In this document: positions 51,554 to 61,458 of the stretch, in pieces
Position numbering within the stretch: the first letter of the stretch is position 1
Layout: each line of letters begins with the position of its first letter
Source of the DNA: Blastococcus sp. Marseille-P5729
GTDB lineage: Bacteria; Actinomycetota; Actinomycetes; Mycobacteriales; Antricoccaceae
Direction of reading: 5' to 3'
Length of the DNA stretch: 64,000 bases
NCBI RefSeq assembly: GCF_900292035.1
Contig: NZ_OMPO01000002.1
Location: 186,001 to 250,000 of the forward strand
Notes under the pieces: generated by a model
Seen by the model: only the letters and a program-made list of their open reading frames with translations
What the model was told of the DNA's origin: nothing
Database searches by the model: none
Program-made: the position numbers and the translations under genes

Positions 51554-52854
51554 GCACCCTCCTTCACGCGGGGCCGCGCGGGGTCGAGCGCGACGATGGC
51601 GCGGGCCGATGGTGTGAGCCGCGCCGCGGCCCGCGCTACCTGCTCGGCGGAGACCGTCAGCAGCATCTCGGGTAGATCGTTGATCAGCTCCGCCTTGCCG
51701 TAGAGCAGCTCGAGCGTTCCCATGCGCAGGGCGCGCTCGGTGATGGAGTCGTACTCGCGCAGCAGCTGCGCGACCATGCGCGTGGTGACTCGCCGCAACT
51801 CGGCGTCGGTGGGGCCGTTCTCCACCAGGTCCGCCAGGATCTCGTCCACGGCGGCGATCGCGGGCGCACGCGTCTCGGCGTCCGCGTGGTGCATCTGGAT
51901 CGTCACGGTGCTCGCAGCCCGCTGGTCGAAGGGGTCACCGAACATTCCGCAATAGGCGTAGGCGCTGATGGCGAGCTGCTTCTCGAGGACGATCTCGCGA
52001 TGCAGCCGGGAGGCCTCGCCGTCGTACAGCACGTCGCAGAGCACGACCGATCCGAGGTAGTCGCGCAGGGCCCCGACCGGGTCGGGGCTCTGCCAGCCCA
52101 GCGCGGTCGCCGGCATCGGGGCGTGCTCGTCGGCGACGTCGCCGTACGCCGGCTCGGTGCGCTCCGGCTCTGCGAAGCCCGGGCGGTCAGGCACCGCCCG
52201 TGACGGGATGCCGGCGAAGTGCCGCCGGACGAGCGTGCGGGCCTCGGCGAGGTCGAAGTCCCCCACGATGGTCAGGACGGCGTTCGCGGGGGCGTAGTAG
52301 CGCTCGAAGAACTGGCGGGCATCGGCCACGGTCGAGCTCTCGAGGTCCACGAAGTCGCCGTACCCGTTGTGCGTGTTGGCGAAGCTCTCGAAGAGCACGG
52401 GCGGAAGCGCAAGCCACGGGAACCCGCCGTACGGCCGGTTCAGGACGTTGACCCGGATCTCCTCCTTCACGACATCGATCTGGTTACGCAGTGTGGCCTC
52501 GGTGAGCGAGGGCGCGCGCATCCGGTCGGCCTCGAGGAACAGGGTGCGCTCAAGCGCGTGCGGCGGGACCACCTGGTGGTACTCGGTGTAGTCGGGGTGA
52601 GTGGACCCGTTGAACGAGCCGCCGACACCCTGGATGAGGCGGGCGTGGTCGTGAGTGGGTACGTGCTCCGATCCCTCGAACATCAGGTGCTCGAAGAGAT
52701 GGGCGAAGCCGGTACGGCCCTCCGGCTCGGACCGCATCCCTACGTCATAGTGCACCGCGACGCCGACCGCCGCGCTGCCCGGCGCCGGGGAGAGCACGAC
52801 GCGCAGGCCGTTGCGCAACCGGGTCCGGTGGACGGGGTAGCTCGGGGATCTCAC
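51550..52854 (-). CDS. M16-family zinc peptidase, catalytic subunit
   Basis: This 434-residue protein has the inverted zinc motif HLFEHLMFEGSEH (HxxEH at about residues 49-53), with the third ligand Glu in the helix near residue 125 (EATLRNQIDVVKEEIRVNVL). The second half keeps the M16 fold without a zinc site. It is the active member of the pair, cutting small or unfolded peptides. No signal peptide is visible, so it is probably cytosolic. GTG start. The inactive partner follows with a 4-base overlap. Confidence 0.88.
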   Translation of the reverse strand: MRSPSYPVHRTRLRNGLRVVLSPAPGSAAVGVAVHYDVGMRSEPEGRTGFAHLFEHLMFEGSEHVPTHDHARLIQGVGGSFNGSTHPDYTEYHQVVPPHALERTLFLEADRMRAPSLTEATLRNQIDVVKEEIRVNVLNRPYGGFPWLALPPVLFESFANTHNGYGDFVDLESSTVADARQFFERYYAPANAVLTIVGDFDLAEARTLVRRHFAGIPSRAVPDRPGFAEPERTEPAYGDVADEHAPMPATALGWQSPDPVGALRDYLGSVVLCDVLYDGEASRLHREIVLEKQLAISAYAYCGMFGDPFDQRAASTVTIQMHHADAETRAPAIAAVDEILADLVENGPTDAELRRVTTRMVAQLLREYDSITERALRMGTLELLYGKAELINDLPEMLLTVSAEQVARAAARLTPSARAIVALDPARPRVKEGA

Positions 52855-52884
52855 TCGATCGAGCCTACCCGGGCCCGGATGCGG

Positions 52885-53787
52885 CTACTGGTCGACCTTG
52901 ATGGAGGCGATGACCTGCTCGATGAGCGGGTACAGCTCGGCATGGGTGTTGGGGAACGAGCAGTAGAAGAGCACCGGGGCGCTCTTTCCGGTGTCGATGA
53001 GCAGCAGCACTACCCGCTCGCCGGTCGAGTCATAGCCCTCGACGTCCCAGGTGAGATCCATCGATCGTTGGTAGGCGCGGTGGCCGTCGATCGAGACCTC
53101 CTGCTCGGCCTGGTTGGTGGGGGTATTCGGCTGCGGGTAGTAGTTGCCTCGCACGGAGTCCTCCACCTCGGCCAGCACGGTCGGGTACTGGTCGGGTCCT
53201 GGGGTGCCGAACTGAGGTCCAAGAGGGCCGGAGGTCACCTGGGCGATGAACTGGCCGCCGCTCGGGACACTGGGCTGGGTGACGATGTACTCGCCCACCG
53301 TGGTGGTGTTCTCCAGCATCGTGCCCATCGTCCAGTCCTTCCACCCCTCGCCGAGGTAGTCGTAGCTGATGCCGGACTCCTTGTCGATGATGCGCAGATT
53401 CTGCTGGCCGGGATCGTCCTGGGTGTACTGCCCGGTGGCCAGGTTGTCGCTCTCCGAGTCGTCGTTCTTCGCGGTGAACACGCCGGTGACGACCAGCAGG
53501 AGGATCACCAGGCCCGCTGCTACCAGGCCGCCGATCCCCCACAGCAGCCCCTTGGGGATCGTGCCGCGCCGTCGCGCGTCCTCCGGCCAGCGACCGGGCG
53601 GCGCCGGCGGAAGCTGGTAAGAGGCCCAGCGCTGGTGGGGCGGCACCTGGTCCGGGGACCAATGCGCGGGCTGCCCGGGGCCGTAGACCTGCGGCCCCGG
53701 GTGCGTCGACGGCGTGGCGGGGACGACGACCTCGTACTCCGCGTCGTCCCCGTCGTGGCTATGGCCTGGGTGCACTGGGGTGCTCAC
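52885..53787 (-). CDS. Single-pass membrane protein with Pro-rich N-terminus, function unknown
   Basis: This 300-residue protein has a disordered Pro/Gln/His-rich N-terminal region (about 75 residues), one transmembrane helix (GIGGLVAAGLVILLLVVTGV, about 83-104) and an extracytoplasmic domain of about 190 residues. That domain has a GISYDYLGEGWKDW segment and a later LLIDTGKSAPVLFYCSFP. Proteins of this design are common in actinobacteria, some in the mycobacterial MmpS-like or DUF-type envelope group; I cannot place it further. GTG start with GGAG 6 bases upstream. It lies 30 bases upstream of the M16 pair and may share its operon. Confidence 0.7.
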   Translation of the reverse strand: MSTPVHPGHSHDGDDAEYEVVVPATPSTHPGPQVYGPGQPAHWSPDQVPPHQRWASYQLPPAPPGRWPEDARRRGTIPKGLLWGIGGLVAAGLVILLLVVTGVFTAKNDDSESDNLATGQYTQDDPGQQNLRIIDKESGISYDYLGEGWKDWTMGTMLENTTTVGEYIVTQPSVPSGGQFIAQVTSGPLGPQFGTPGPDQYPTVLAEVEDSVRGNYYPQPNTPTNQAEQEVSIDGHRAYQRSMDLTWDVEGYDSTGERVVLLLIDTGKSAPVLFYCSFPNTHAELYPLIEQVIASIKVDQ

Positions 53788-53904
53788 ATGCTCTCCGGCG
53801 GTTGTGTCGATGGCTGCGGTTCCATTCTCGCAGCCAGGCGCGCAGTACGACGGATCTGGACGCGAGGGGGTTGCGCATGACGGGCGACCCGATAACGTTC
53901 GCTC

Positions 53905-54765
53905 ATGTCCTTCGCATTGAGCCCATCGACCGTCACCGTCGCCACCGAGGACGCCGGCGAGCTGAGTTTCGACCTGTTGCGCAGCGATGCCGACGGGCCG
54001 CAGGTGATCGCGCTGCACGGTTTCCCGCAGGGCGCCCGCGCCTGGACCGGCGTCGCGGAGCTCCTCGCCGGCCAGGGCATCGGGCTGGTCGCAGTCGACC
54101 AGCGCGGCTACAGCCCATCAGCTCGGCCGGAGGGCGTTGAGCACTACGGGGACCGGATCCTGTCCGCGGACGTCATTGCGATCGCCGACGCGCTGGGGCT
54201 GGATCGCTTTCATCTCACCGGTCACGACTGGGGCTCGCATGTCGCGTGGGTGACCGCCGCGGCGCACCCGGACCGAGTTCAGACCCTGACCGCCGTCTCG
54301 ATCCCGCACCCCACGGCCTTCTCCCGGGCCTTTCGTGAGGATCCCGACCAGGCGAGGCGCTCGGAGTACTTCCGGCTGTTCTGGCAGCCGGGTGTGGGCG
54401 AGCAGACACTCCTCGCGGACGACGCCCGCTACCTGTACGACGCGCTCGATGACGTGCCCCCGGAGGACAAGAAGCATTACGTCACTCGGCTGCAGCAGCC
54501 GGGCGCGCTCACCGCGGCCCTGTCGTGGTACCGCGCGATGGGCTCCGGTTCTCCGGTAGGGCCGGTCACGGTGCCGACCACGCTCGTCTGGAGCGACGGC
54601 GACCGCGCGGTCGGGCGGACGGCGGCCGCTCTGTGCGCGCAGTACGTCGAGGCCGACTACCGGCTGGTGGAGCTCGCGGGGGTGAGCCACTGGATTCCAG
54701 AGCGCGCGGCCGAGCCGCTGGCGGATGCCATCGCCGCCCGCGTCGGCTCCGCAGCACCTGCCTGA
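53905..54765 (+). CDS. Alpha/beta hydrolase, epoxide-hydrolase / haloalkane-dehalogenase-like
   Basis: This 286-residue alpha/beta hydrolase has the oxyanion motif LHGFPQGARAWTGVA (HGxP), the RGYSPSARP turn and the nucleophile elbow TGHDWGSHVAWVTA, where Asp (about residue 110) replaces the usual Ser. The late acid and base lie in VWSDGDRAVG and GVSHWIPER. An Asp nucleophile points to epoxide hydrolase or dehalogenase chemistry rather than an esterase. The substrate is unknown. ATG at 53905; it ends 13 bases from the convergent adnB stop. Confidence 0.8.
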   Translation: MSFALSPSTVTVATEDAGELSFDLLRSDADGPQVIALHGFPQGARAWTGVAELLAGQGIGLVAVDQRGYSPSARPEGVEHYGDRILSADVIAIADALGLDRFHLTGHDWGSHVAWVTAAAHPDRVQTLTAVSIPHPTAFSRAFREDPDQARRSEYFRLFWQPGVGEQTLLADDARYLYDALDDVPPEDKKHYVTRLQQPGALTAALSWYRAMGSGSPVGPVTVPTTLVWSDGDRAVGRTAAALCAQYVEADYRLVELAGVSHWIPERAAEPLADAIAARVGSAAPA

Positions 54766-54778
54766 TGACCCGGCCGTC

Positions 54779-57700
54779 CTAGGGCTGGCTCGAGGCCTCG
54801 GGGAGAGTCCGGATCAGATCGATCAGGGCGGCCTCGTCGAGCACCCGCTCCGGACGGTGCGTGATGCCGTCTGCGACGTAGAAGAAGCCCGCGCGAACCC
54901 GGTCGGGCGGTACACCCTTGATCCGCGCCCACGCCAGCCGGTACACCGCGAGCTGCACCTCGGCGGCGAGCAGTGCCTCGCCACTCGGGCGCCGTCCGGT
55001 CTTCCAGTCGATGACGTCGTAGTCGGCGTCGTCGCCGTCCCACTCGAAGACGGCATCGAGCCGGCCACGCAGCGGCACCCCGTCGACCATGAGATCGAAC
55101 CCGGTCTCGGTCTCCAGCGGGCGTCGCTGGGCCCATTCGCTCTGCTCGAAGCCGGCGATGAGGTCGTCGATGCTCGCGTCGGCCTCGATGCCCTCGTCCC
55201 CCGCTCCGGGCAGCTCATCGATGTCGATCAATGAGTCGGATCCGAAGCGGTGCTCGACCCACGAGTGGAACAGCGTGCCGCGGTCTGCCTCGCGGGCGAT
55301 CGCGCGCGGAACCGGACGCCGCACGTCGAGCGCGAACTGCACCGGATCGTTCTTGATGGCGACCAGCTGAGACGCGGACAGCCGGGCGGGCGCCTCGACC
55401 TCGACCACCCGCGTCTGCCGGTGCGCGGATCGCTCGGCCAGCAGGAGTCTGGTCGCCTCCAGCCAGGGATGCTCTTGCGCGTTCAGCGGCTCTCTCGCTG
55501 CCGGCGGTTCGAGCGGCGCGAGTGCGGCAGCGGCGTCCCTGGTGTCGCGTTGCTCGCGCGTCAGCCCACTCACCGGCCAGCGAGCTGCGACGATGTCGCC
55601 GAGTGCAGGATTCTCGTCGTCCTTTGTCTGTGCTTCGACCCATTCCACGATCTGCCCGCCGGTGCGCTGCGCGTGATCGCGCACGAGCTCCAGATACTCC
55701 GAGGGCGGCCGCGGAGTCACGGTGCTGGCCTTCCACTGTGCCCCGCTCATCCACAACCGGTGCCGGGCCCGTGTGATCGCCACATAGACCAGGCGTCGCT
55801 GCTCCTGCTCGTGCCGTTCGCGCACCAGGTCCTTGAACGGCTTGACGAACCCCGAGGCGACCTTGGAGGGGTCATCGACCTCCCCGATGGTGTTGGGCGG
55901 CAGGACGTCTCGATCCCCGCGGAGCTCGTACGGCAGCACGGCGCCGTCGCCCACCCAGCCCGCCGCAGGCCTCGGCTGCCCCGGCAGCGACCTCTCCGTC
56001 GCGCCCACGATGTACACGTGGTCCCACTCCAGACCCTTGGCCGCGTGCATCGTCAGGACCTGCACGGTGCCCGCCCGCGGGGTGACTCCCTCGATGACGA
56101 TCCCGCGATCGGCTTCCTCCGCCGCCTCCAGGTAGTCGAGGAAGGCGTCGGCGGAGTCGACTCCGGCACCGCCGCCGAACGAGTGCGCGATGGCCGTGAA
56201 CTGATCGAGCGCCGCGCGGGGTGTGGTGCCGCGTCGCAGATCGCGGACGGTCGACTCGACATCGACCCCGAGGGCACGTTCGATGGCGGCGACCAGGTCG
56301 GTGAGCGACTCACCCATCAACCCGCGCAGCTGGCGCAGCTCGAGAGCGTAGTCCCGCAACCGCTGCCATCCAGTGGGCGAGAAGGACTCGCTGGCGGCCT
56401 GCTCTATCCGGTCGAGCGCGTCGACGAGGCTGGCTTCATCAACCTCGTCTGCATCGGCGTCCTCGGCGACTCGTCGCCCGGCGAGCCGCCGGGCATAGGC
56501 CTGCAGCGCGACGAGGTCGCGCGCCCCCAGCCTCCAGCGGCGGCCACCGAGCAGCTGCACCAGGTCGGTATCGGCGTCCGGCCTGGTCAGCACGCGCAAG
56601 GTCTGGACGACCTCCCCCACCTCGGGCAGCGAGAGCAGACCCGACAGGCCCACCACCTCCACGGGCAGCTGCTGCTCGTAGAGGGCGTCGATCACGGCGC
56701 CGAACTCCTCCGATCGTGCCCGGCACAGCACAGCTACGCTCGCGCCATCGGTCTGCCATCGGCTGGCCACATCTGCAGCCACGGCGCGAGCCTCGCTGTC
56801 GACGGTCTGGAAGTACCCCGCGGCGAGCTCGCCTGGGCCGGCCGCCGGACCGGCACGCAGGACGGCGACCTCGGCTCCCGCCTTCAGCAGCGGCTCGGAC
56901 ACCGCATTGGCGAGCCCCAGGATGGCCTCGTCGTTGCGAAAGCTCGTCTGCAAGGTCATCAACGGAACGCGCTCGCCGCCGCCGAAGTCGCGACGGAACG
57001 CCGCGAGAGTGTCGGCGCTCGCGCCCCGAAAACCGTAGATCGCCTGACAGGGGTCACCCACCGCCGTGATGGGATGACCGGCGAACAGGCGGTGCAGCAG
57101 CAACGCCTGGGCGGTCGAGGTGTCCTGGTACTCATCGAGCATCACCACGTCATAGCGCGCTCGTTCGCCCGCCCCGACCTCGGGGAAGCGTTCGGTGATC
57201 TTGCACGCGGCCTGCAGCGTGTCCCCGAAGCTCATCAGGTCACCCTCCGCCTTTGCCGTCTGGAACCGCTCGACCAGCGGCGCAATCGCCAGCCGGCGGG
57301 TGACCCCGGCAATGTCAGCCCAACTCTTGAACGGCTTGCCGCTCGACCTCTCGATCGCCGCGATGTGCTCGAGCACCTGATGGCAATGGTCGAGCACTGC
57401 ATCGACCCCGGCCAGGTGCGCGGCCATCTCGTCGGTGAGCGCGACCACGGCCTTGGTCAGCGCTGGGGCGCCCAACCCCACGCTCTCCAGGGGTCCGTCG
57501 TAGGCGGTCACCACGCGTTGGGCGAGCTGCCACAGCGCGGCGGCGTCGGCGGTCTCCACCGACGGCTCGATGCCTAGCCGCAGCCCGTGCTCAGTGACGA
57601 TGCGCCGGGCGAACGCGTCGTAGGTGAGCACCGTCGGCTCGGCCCGCAGCATCGACTCGCGGTGGGCGCTCGCCAGGCCCGGGATGTCGCGCGCGGCCTG

Positions 57701-57964
57701 ACGCAGCCGCAACCGGACTCGTTCGGCGAGCTCACCGGCCGCCTTGCGGGTGAAGGTCAGCCCCAGGACCCGGTCGGGATCGACGAGTCCGTTGCAGACC
57801 AGCCACACCACCCGCGCAGCCATCGTCTCGGTCTTGCCCGAGCCGGCACCGGCGACGATCGCGCTGGGTCCGAGCGGCGCGGCGATGACCGCGCTCTGCT
57901 CGGGTGTCGGCTGGTGCGCGCCGGTGTGCTCGGCGACTGCCTCGGGGCTCAGGAACTCGCTCAT
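54779..57964 (-). CDS. adnB: AdnB subunit of the AdnAB helicase-nuclease
   Basis: This 1061-residue protein has an N-terminal UvrD-type motor, with Walker A AIVAGAGSGKTETMAARVVW (about residue 36), LDEYQDTSTAQALLL, GDPCQAIYGFRGA and YVAITRARHRLWMSG. A C-terminal RecB-type nuclease domain follows (LRGRLDAVFEWDGDDADYDV, then DWKTGRRPSGEALLAAEVQL near 985-1000). AdnAB resects double-strand breaks for recombination in actinobacteria in place of RecBCD. The start overlaps the adnA stop by ATGA, setting it at 57964. Length matches mycobacterial AdnB. Confidence 0.93.
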   Translation of the reverse strand: MSEFLSPEAVAEHTGAHQPTPEQSAVIAAPLGPSAIVAGAGSGKTETMAARVVWLVCNGLVDPDRVLGLTFTRKAAGELAERVRLRLRQAARDIPGLASAHRESMLRAEPTVLTYDAFARRIVTEHGLRLGIEPSVETADAAALWQLAQRVVTAYDGPLESVGLGAPALTKAVVALTDEMAAHLAGVDAVLDHCHQVLEHIAAIERSSGKPFKSWADIAGVTRRLAIAPLVERFQTAKAEGDLMSFGDTLQAACKITERFPEVGAGERARYDVVMLDEYQDTSTAQALLLHRLFAGHPITAVGDPCQAIYGFRGASADTLAAFRRDFGGGERVPLMTLQTSFRNDEAILGLANAVSEPLLKAGAEVAVLRAGPAAGPGELAAGYFQTVDSEARAVAADVASRWQTDGASVAVLCRARSEEFGAVIDALYEQQLPVEVVGLSGLLSLPEVGEVVQTLRVLTRPDADTDLVQLLGGRRWRLGARDLVALQAYARRLAGRRVAEDADADEVDEASLVDALDRIEQAASESFSPTGWQRLRDYALELRQLRGLMGESLTDLVAAIERALGVDVESTVRDLRRGTTPRAALDQFTAIAHSFGGGAGVDSADAFLDYLEAAEEADRGIVIEGVTPRAGTVQVLTMHAAKGLEWDHVYIVGATERSLPGQPRPAAGWVGDGAVLPYELRGDRDVLPPNTIGEVDDPSKVASGFVKPFKDLVRERHEQEQRRLVYVAITRARHRLWMSGAQWKASTVTPRPPSEYLELVRDHAQRTGGQIVEWVEAQTKDDENPALGDIVAARWPVSGLTREQRDTRDAAAALAPLEPPAAREPLNAQEHPWLEATRLLLAERSAHRQTRVVEVEAPARLSASQLVAIKNDPVQFALDVRRPVPRAIAREADRGTLFHSWVEHRFGSDSLIDIDELPGAGDEGIEADASIDDLIAGFEQSEWAQRRPLETETGFDLMVDGVPLRGRLDAVFEWDGDDADYDVIDWKTGRRPSGEALLAAEVQLAVYRLAWARIKGVPPDRVRAGFFYVADGITHRPERVLDEAALIDLIRTLPEASSQP

Positions 57965-60900
57965 AGCTCGTCCTCCCCCACTGAACGGATCGCCGGACAG
58001 ACCGAGCGGAAGTCGCAGTTGCGGCAGGCGCTGCTCGGCTGAGCGGTGAACGAGCCTGCTGCCATCCCCTCGGCCAGCTCGCCGGCCAAGGCGTGTGCCC
58101 ACTGCGGATCCTCGTCGCGCGACAGCGCCGGCTGAGTGCGTCCTCCGCTGTTGCCGACGCGCGGGAAGAACAGCTCGGCACCACCGGACCGGGTTTGCGG
58201 TCCGAACGCACCGTGCTCCGCGGCCAGCTGATAAAGGCCTAGCTGCGGATGCCGCAGCGCGTCCTTGTGGGACGGCGCGGTACTGCCGGTCTTGAGGTCG
58301 ATCGTGTACAATTCGCCGGTGTGCCGGTCCCGCTCGAGGCGGTCGACTGAACCACGGATTCGCGCCCGCCCGATCACGACGTCGAACTCGCGCTCGTTGC
58401 CTACCCATTCGGTGTCGCGGCCGAGCAGCCAGTCCGCCATCCGCTCGATCATCTGCTCCACGATCGCGCGCCACCGTCGGTCCTCCCAGGGCGATGGGAT
58501 GTCGAGTGCCGCCCAGCCGTCGTCGATCACCGCCCGCATCGTGAGCACGAGCTCGGCGTGGGTGCGCCCGCGGGTCTCCCCGACCGCCTCGAACGCTGCG
58601 TGCACGAGGGTCCCGACCGTCGCGTTGATGGTCTGCGGCCGGCTGCCGACGCGACCGAGGAACCACTGCAGCTGGCAGGTCTGAAAGGTCGCCGCGGCGG
58701 ACGGCGAGATCCTCACCGGCACATCCTCGGCGCCGATCGGTTCATCGGTCGAGACCTTGCGGACGGCGTACCAGTCGGCGGGCGCCGCGCCGGGCACGCC
58801 GGCCTCGGCCAACATGCGAAGCGACTGCGCCGCCGCTGCCCGGTCTGCCGGTCCGCTGGTGGGATCGACCAGGCAGGCGCGCAGCTGCGCAAGATGATCG
58901 ATCATCGAAAGGCTTCGATCAAGTCGAGCAGTCTGTCGCGCCTGGCCTGGTGCTACACCTGCGTGCTCACACACCTCGTCGTAGAAGCGCGATGGTCGCT
59001 CCCCCGGCCCTTCGACCGCCGACAGGATCACCTGGCGGCGGGCGCGAGTCAGCGCCACATAGAACAGCCTGCGCTCCTCCTGAAGCAGTTGAGCGCGGCG
59101 ATCGAGGACGACGCCGTCGAGACCGGACGCGAGGTCGGCCAGCTCTTCGGTGCGCAGGATCGTGTTGCGCGGCACCAGGTTGGGCCAGCCGCCGTCCTGC
59201 ACGCCCACCACCGCGACGACCTCCCATTGCCGTCCCTTGGCGTTGTTCGCGCTCAGTACGCTGACGCGCTCCGCGGCCCGAGCAGCGCGTCCCAGCCGGT
59301 CGGCGGGCAGCTCCTGCTCCTCGATCTCCTTGGCGATCGTCTCGAAGTCGGCCTCGCGCAGCCGGCTGCTCAGGGAGGCCGCGACGGCGAACGCGGCGAT
59401 CACGGCATCGAGTCGCTGGTCGGCGTCCGCGCCACGCCTGCCGCCGCTGAGCGCCTCGACCCGCCAGCGCTCCTGCGCGCCGGTCTCCCGCCAGGCCGCG
59501 TGCAGCAACTCTTCACCGCTCGCCCCCGCGGCGTCATCGGCACGAAGCCGGGCCAGGATCCGAGTCAGCTCACGCAAACCCGCCAGGTCGGCGTCCTCCG
59601 GGAGATCGGCTCGGCCGGCCACGATCTCGGCGAGCACTCGGGTCGAGGACCGACCGCCGCCGGCCGCCGTCTCCGCAGCACGCAGCGCACGCCGCATCCG
59701 CCGCAGCGTCAACGCATCGTGGCGGAAGTAGGGCGAGCGCAGCAGCTCCTCGACCGTGGCTGCGCTCGGTTCATCGGTGCGCGCCAGGCGGACCAGGTCC
59801 ACCAGCGACCGGACTGCCGCACTCTGCCCCACCGGCGGCTCATCGCTACCGAGGTCGAGTGGTACGCCGGCAGCCGCGAAGGCGCGCTTCACCGCCGGCA
59901 GGATCGCGGCCGCCGAGCGCGAGATCACGCACATCTCGCTCCAGGGCACCCCATCGACCAGATGTCGCTCGCGCAGCAGGGCCGCAACCTCTGCCGCCTC
60001 GCGATAACCGCTCGCGGCGCGGACGGCGACCAGCGGTTCCATCTCGTCCTGCGCCAGCACGCACTGCGGGAGCACGGCACCCCAGGTGGCCGACCAGTTG
60101 CCGACCGCCTGAACCACCCCCGGGCTCGAGCGGTATCCGGTGCTCAGCGAGACTGTCGACTCGGGTGCGAAGTCGGCCAGCGCCCGGCGATCGGCCCCAC
60201 GGAAGGCGAAGACCGACTGGTTCACGTCGCCCGCGAGGACGACGCTGGGCACTCCCTCGGCGAGCAGCTCGACCAGCTCGCGCTTCGCCGGATCGAGCTC
60301 CTCGGCCTCGTCGACGTAAAGATAGCCGAGCCGACGATGCTCGCGCAGCAGCTCGTCCGGGTCACCGCGCCACAGGTCGACGACGGCCCGTACCAGCTCG
60401 GCGGGGTCATAGGAGTCCTCCAGCCGCATGCCGGTGACGCCCGAGTACTCGGTGAGGAAGCTGCTCAGCGATCGCCAGACCGGTCGGTCGTGCTCGTCCG
60501 CCCAGCGGCGCAGCTGCCCGGCGCTGATCCCGTGCTGCGCGCAGCGCATCAGCGCATCGCGCAGCTCCCCGGCGAACCCGCGCGTCGACAGGGCGGCGCG
60601 GAGATCGTCGGGCCAGGTCGTGCGGCCCTCACCTTCGAGCGCGCCGTGCAGCAGATCGCGGATGATCGCGTCCTGCTCGGGGCCGGTGATCAGTCGCGGC
60701 GCCGACCATTCCGCCTGCCGCCGTCCGGCCCGGTCGAGCACGCCCCACGCATAGGACTCGAAGCTGCGCACGGGCACCTCGCGCAGCGCGACGGTCGTCT
60801 CGGCGACCAGCGCGTCGCGCAATGCTGCGGCGCTACGGCGGCTGAAGGTCAGCAGCAGCACCTCGCCCGCCTCGGCGCCCTCGTTGAGCCTGGCCGCCGC

Positions 60901-61074
60901 CGCCCGCGCAAGCATCGATGTCTTGCCCGAGCCGGGGCCGCCGACGACCCGCAGCCTGCCGCGACGATGCTCGATCGCTCGCTCGGCCTCGGCGTCGGGC
61001 AGCCACTCACGGCGCACGGAGCGAGCCGGTCGCACCAACCGCACCGGTGGCCGCGACTCGGTGGGCGACGCCAT
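57961..61074 (-). CDS. adnA: AdnA subunit of the AdnAB helicase-nuclease
   Basis: This 1037-residue partner of AdnB has a motor half (Walker A RVVGGPGSGKTSMLARAAAA near residue 43, YVDEAEELDPAKRELV, AGDVNQSVFAFRGADR) and a C-terminal nuclease half (GSVDRLERDRHTG, TIDLKTGS near 925). Four cysteines fit an iron-sulfur site of the AddB/AdnA type: one in FQTCQLQWFL and three in SACRNCDFRSVCPAI near the end. GAGGAGG lies 6 bases before the ATG. It is cotranscribed and translationally coupled with adnB. It has no LexA box that I can see upstream. Confidence 0.92.
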   Translation of the reverse strand: MASPTESRPPVRLVRPARSVRREWLPDAEAERAIEHRRGRLRVVGGPGSGKTSMLARAAAARLNEGAEAGEVLLLTFSRRSAAALRDALVAETTVALREVPVRSFESYAWGVLDRAGRRQAEWSAPRLITGPEQDAIIRDLLHGALEGEGRTTWPDDLRAALSTRGFAGELRDALMRCAQHGISAGQLRRWADEHDRPVWRSLSSFLTEYSGVTGMRLEDSYDPAELVRAVVDLWRGDPDELLREHRRLGYLYVDEAEELDPAKRELVELLAEGVPSVVLAGDVNQSVFAFRGADRRALADFAPESTVSLSTGYRSSPGVVQAVGNWSATWGAVLPQCVLAQDEMEPLVAVRAASGYREAAEVAALLRERHLVDGVPWSEMCVISRSAAAILPAVKRAFAAAGVPLDLGSDEPPVGQSAAVRSLVDLVRLARTDEPSAATVEELLRSPYFRHDALTLRRMRRALRAAETAAGGGRSSTRVLAEIVAGRADLPEDADLAGLRELTRILARLRADDAAGASGEELLHAAWRETGAQERWRVEALSGGRRGADADQRLDAVIAAFAVAASLSSRLREADFETIAKEIEEQELPADRLGRAARAAERVSVLSANNAKGRQWEVVAVVGVQDGGWPNLVPRNTILRTEELADLASGLDGVVLDRRAQLLQEERRLFYVALTRARRQVILSAVEGPGERPSRFYDEVCEHAGVAPGQARQTARLDRSLSMIDHLAQLRACLVDPTSGPADRAAAAQSLRMLAEAGVPGAAPADWYAVRKVSTDEPIGAEDVPVRISPSAAATFQTCQLQWFLGRVGSRPQTINATVGTLVHAAFEAVGETRGRTHAELVLTMRAVIDDGWAALDIPSPWEDRRWRAIVEQMIERMADWLLGRDTEWVGNEREFDVVIGRARIRGSVDRLERDRHTGELYTIDLKTGSTAPSHKDALRHPQLGLYQLAAEHGAFGPQTRSGGAELFFPRVGNSGGRTQPALSRDEDPQWAHALAGELAEGMAAGSFTAQPSSACRNCDFRSVCPAIRSVGEDEL

Positions 61075-61155
61075 TGCTACCTCCTCAGCTCACATGCTGG
61101 ATCCCTATGCCACCAGCACACCACGATGGGCTGACAATTCCCTGGCCGGACGACG

Positions 61156-61458
61156 TCAGACGGTCAGAAACGCCGTCCTCGGCACCCGGTCGCCGCGTAC
61201 CGCGATCCCTTCGGCGCGCAGCCGGTCGCCCTGGCGGGTGGCGACCTCGGGCGCGAAGGAGCCGTCCGCACGCAGCACCCGCCACCAGGGGACGCCGGCG
61301 CCGAGGTCTCTCACCACCCGGGCTACCTGCCGAGGGCCGCCGCGTCCGAGATCCGCACCGACGACCGCGGCGATCTGGCCGTAGGACATCACCTTGCCGG
61401 CCGGGATCGTCTCGACGACCGCGAGGACGGCGTCGGCGTACTCGTCGATCTCGAGCAT
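61156..61458 (-). CDS. Alkyltransferase-like protein (MGMT family, no alkyl-acceptor Cys)
   Basis: This 100-residue protein matches the DNA-binding domain of O6-alkylguanine-DNA alkyltransferase: VETIPAGKVMSYGQIAAVVG, RQVARVVRDLGAGVPWWRVL. The acceptor PCHR is replaced by PWWR, so it cannot take up alkyl groups itself. Such proteins flag alkylated bases for nucleotide excision repair. The start lies inside a perfect tandem duplication that overlaps the end of moeZ (listed separately). The PWWR form is, from memory, common in actinobacteria. Confidence 0.85.
   Translation of the reverse strand: MLEIDEYADAVLAVVETIPAGKVMSYGQIAAVVGADLGRGGPRQVARVVRDLGAGVPWWRVLRADGSFAPEVATRQGDRLRAEGIAVRGDRVPRTAFLTV

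Noticed and set aside
52219-53880. A 553-codon plus-strand frame opposite the M16 and membrane protein genes
   Set aside because: Runs across two real genes and their gap in antisense; no start signal or domain.
58558-61134. An 858-codon plus-strand frame opposite adnA
   Set aside because: Antisense to adnA, low-complexity translation, no support.
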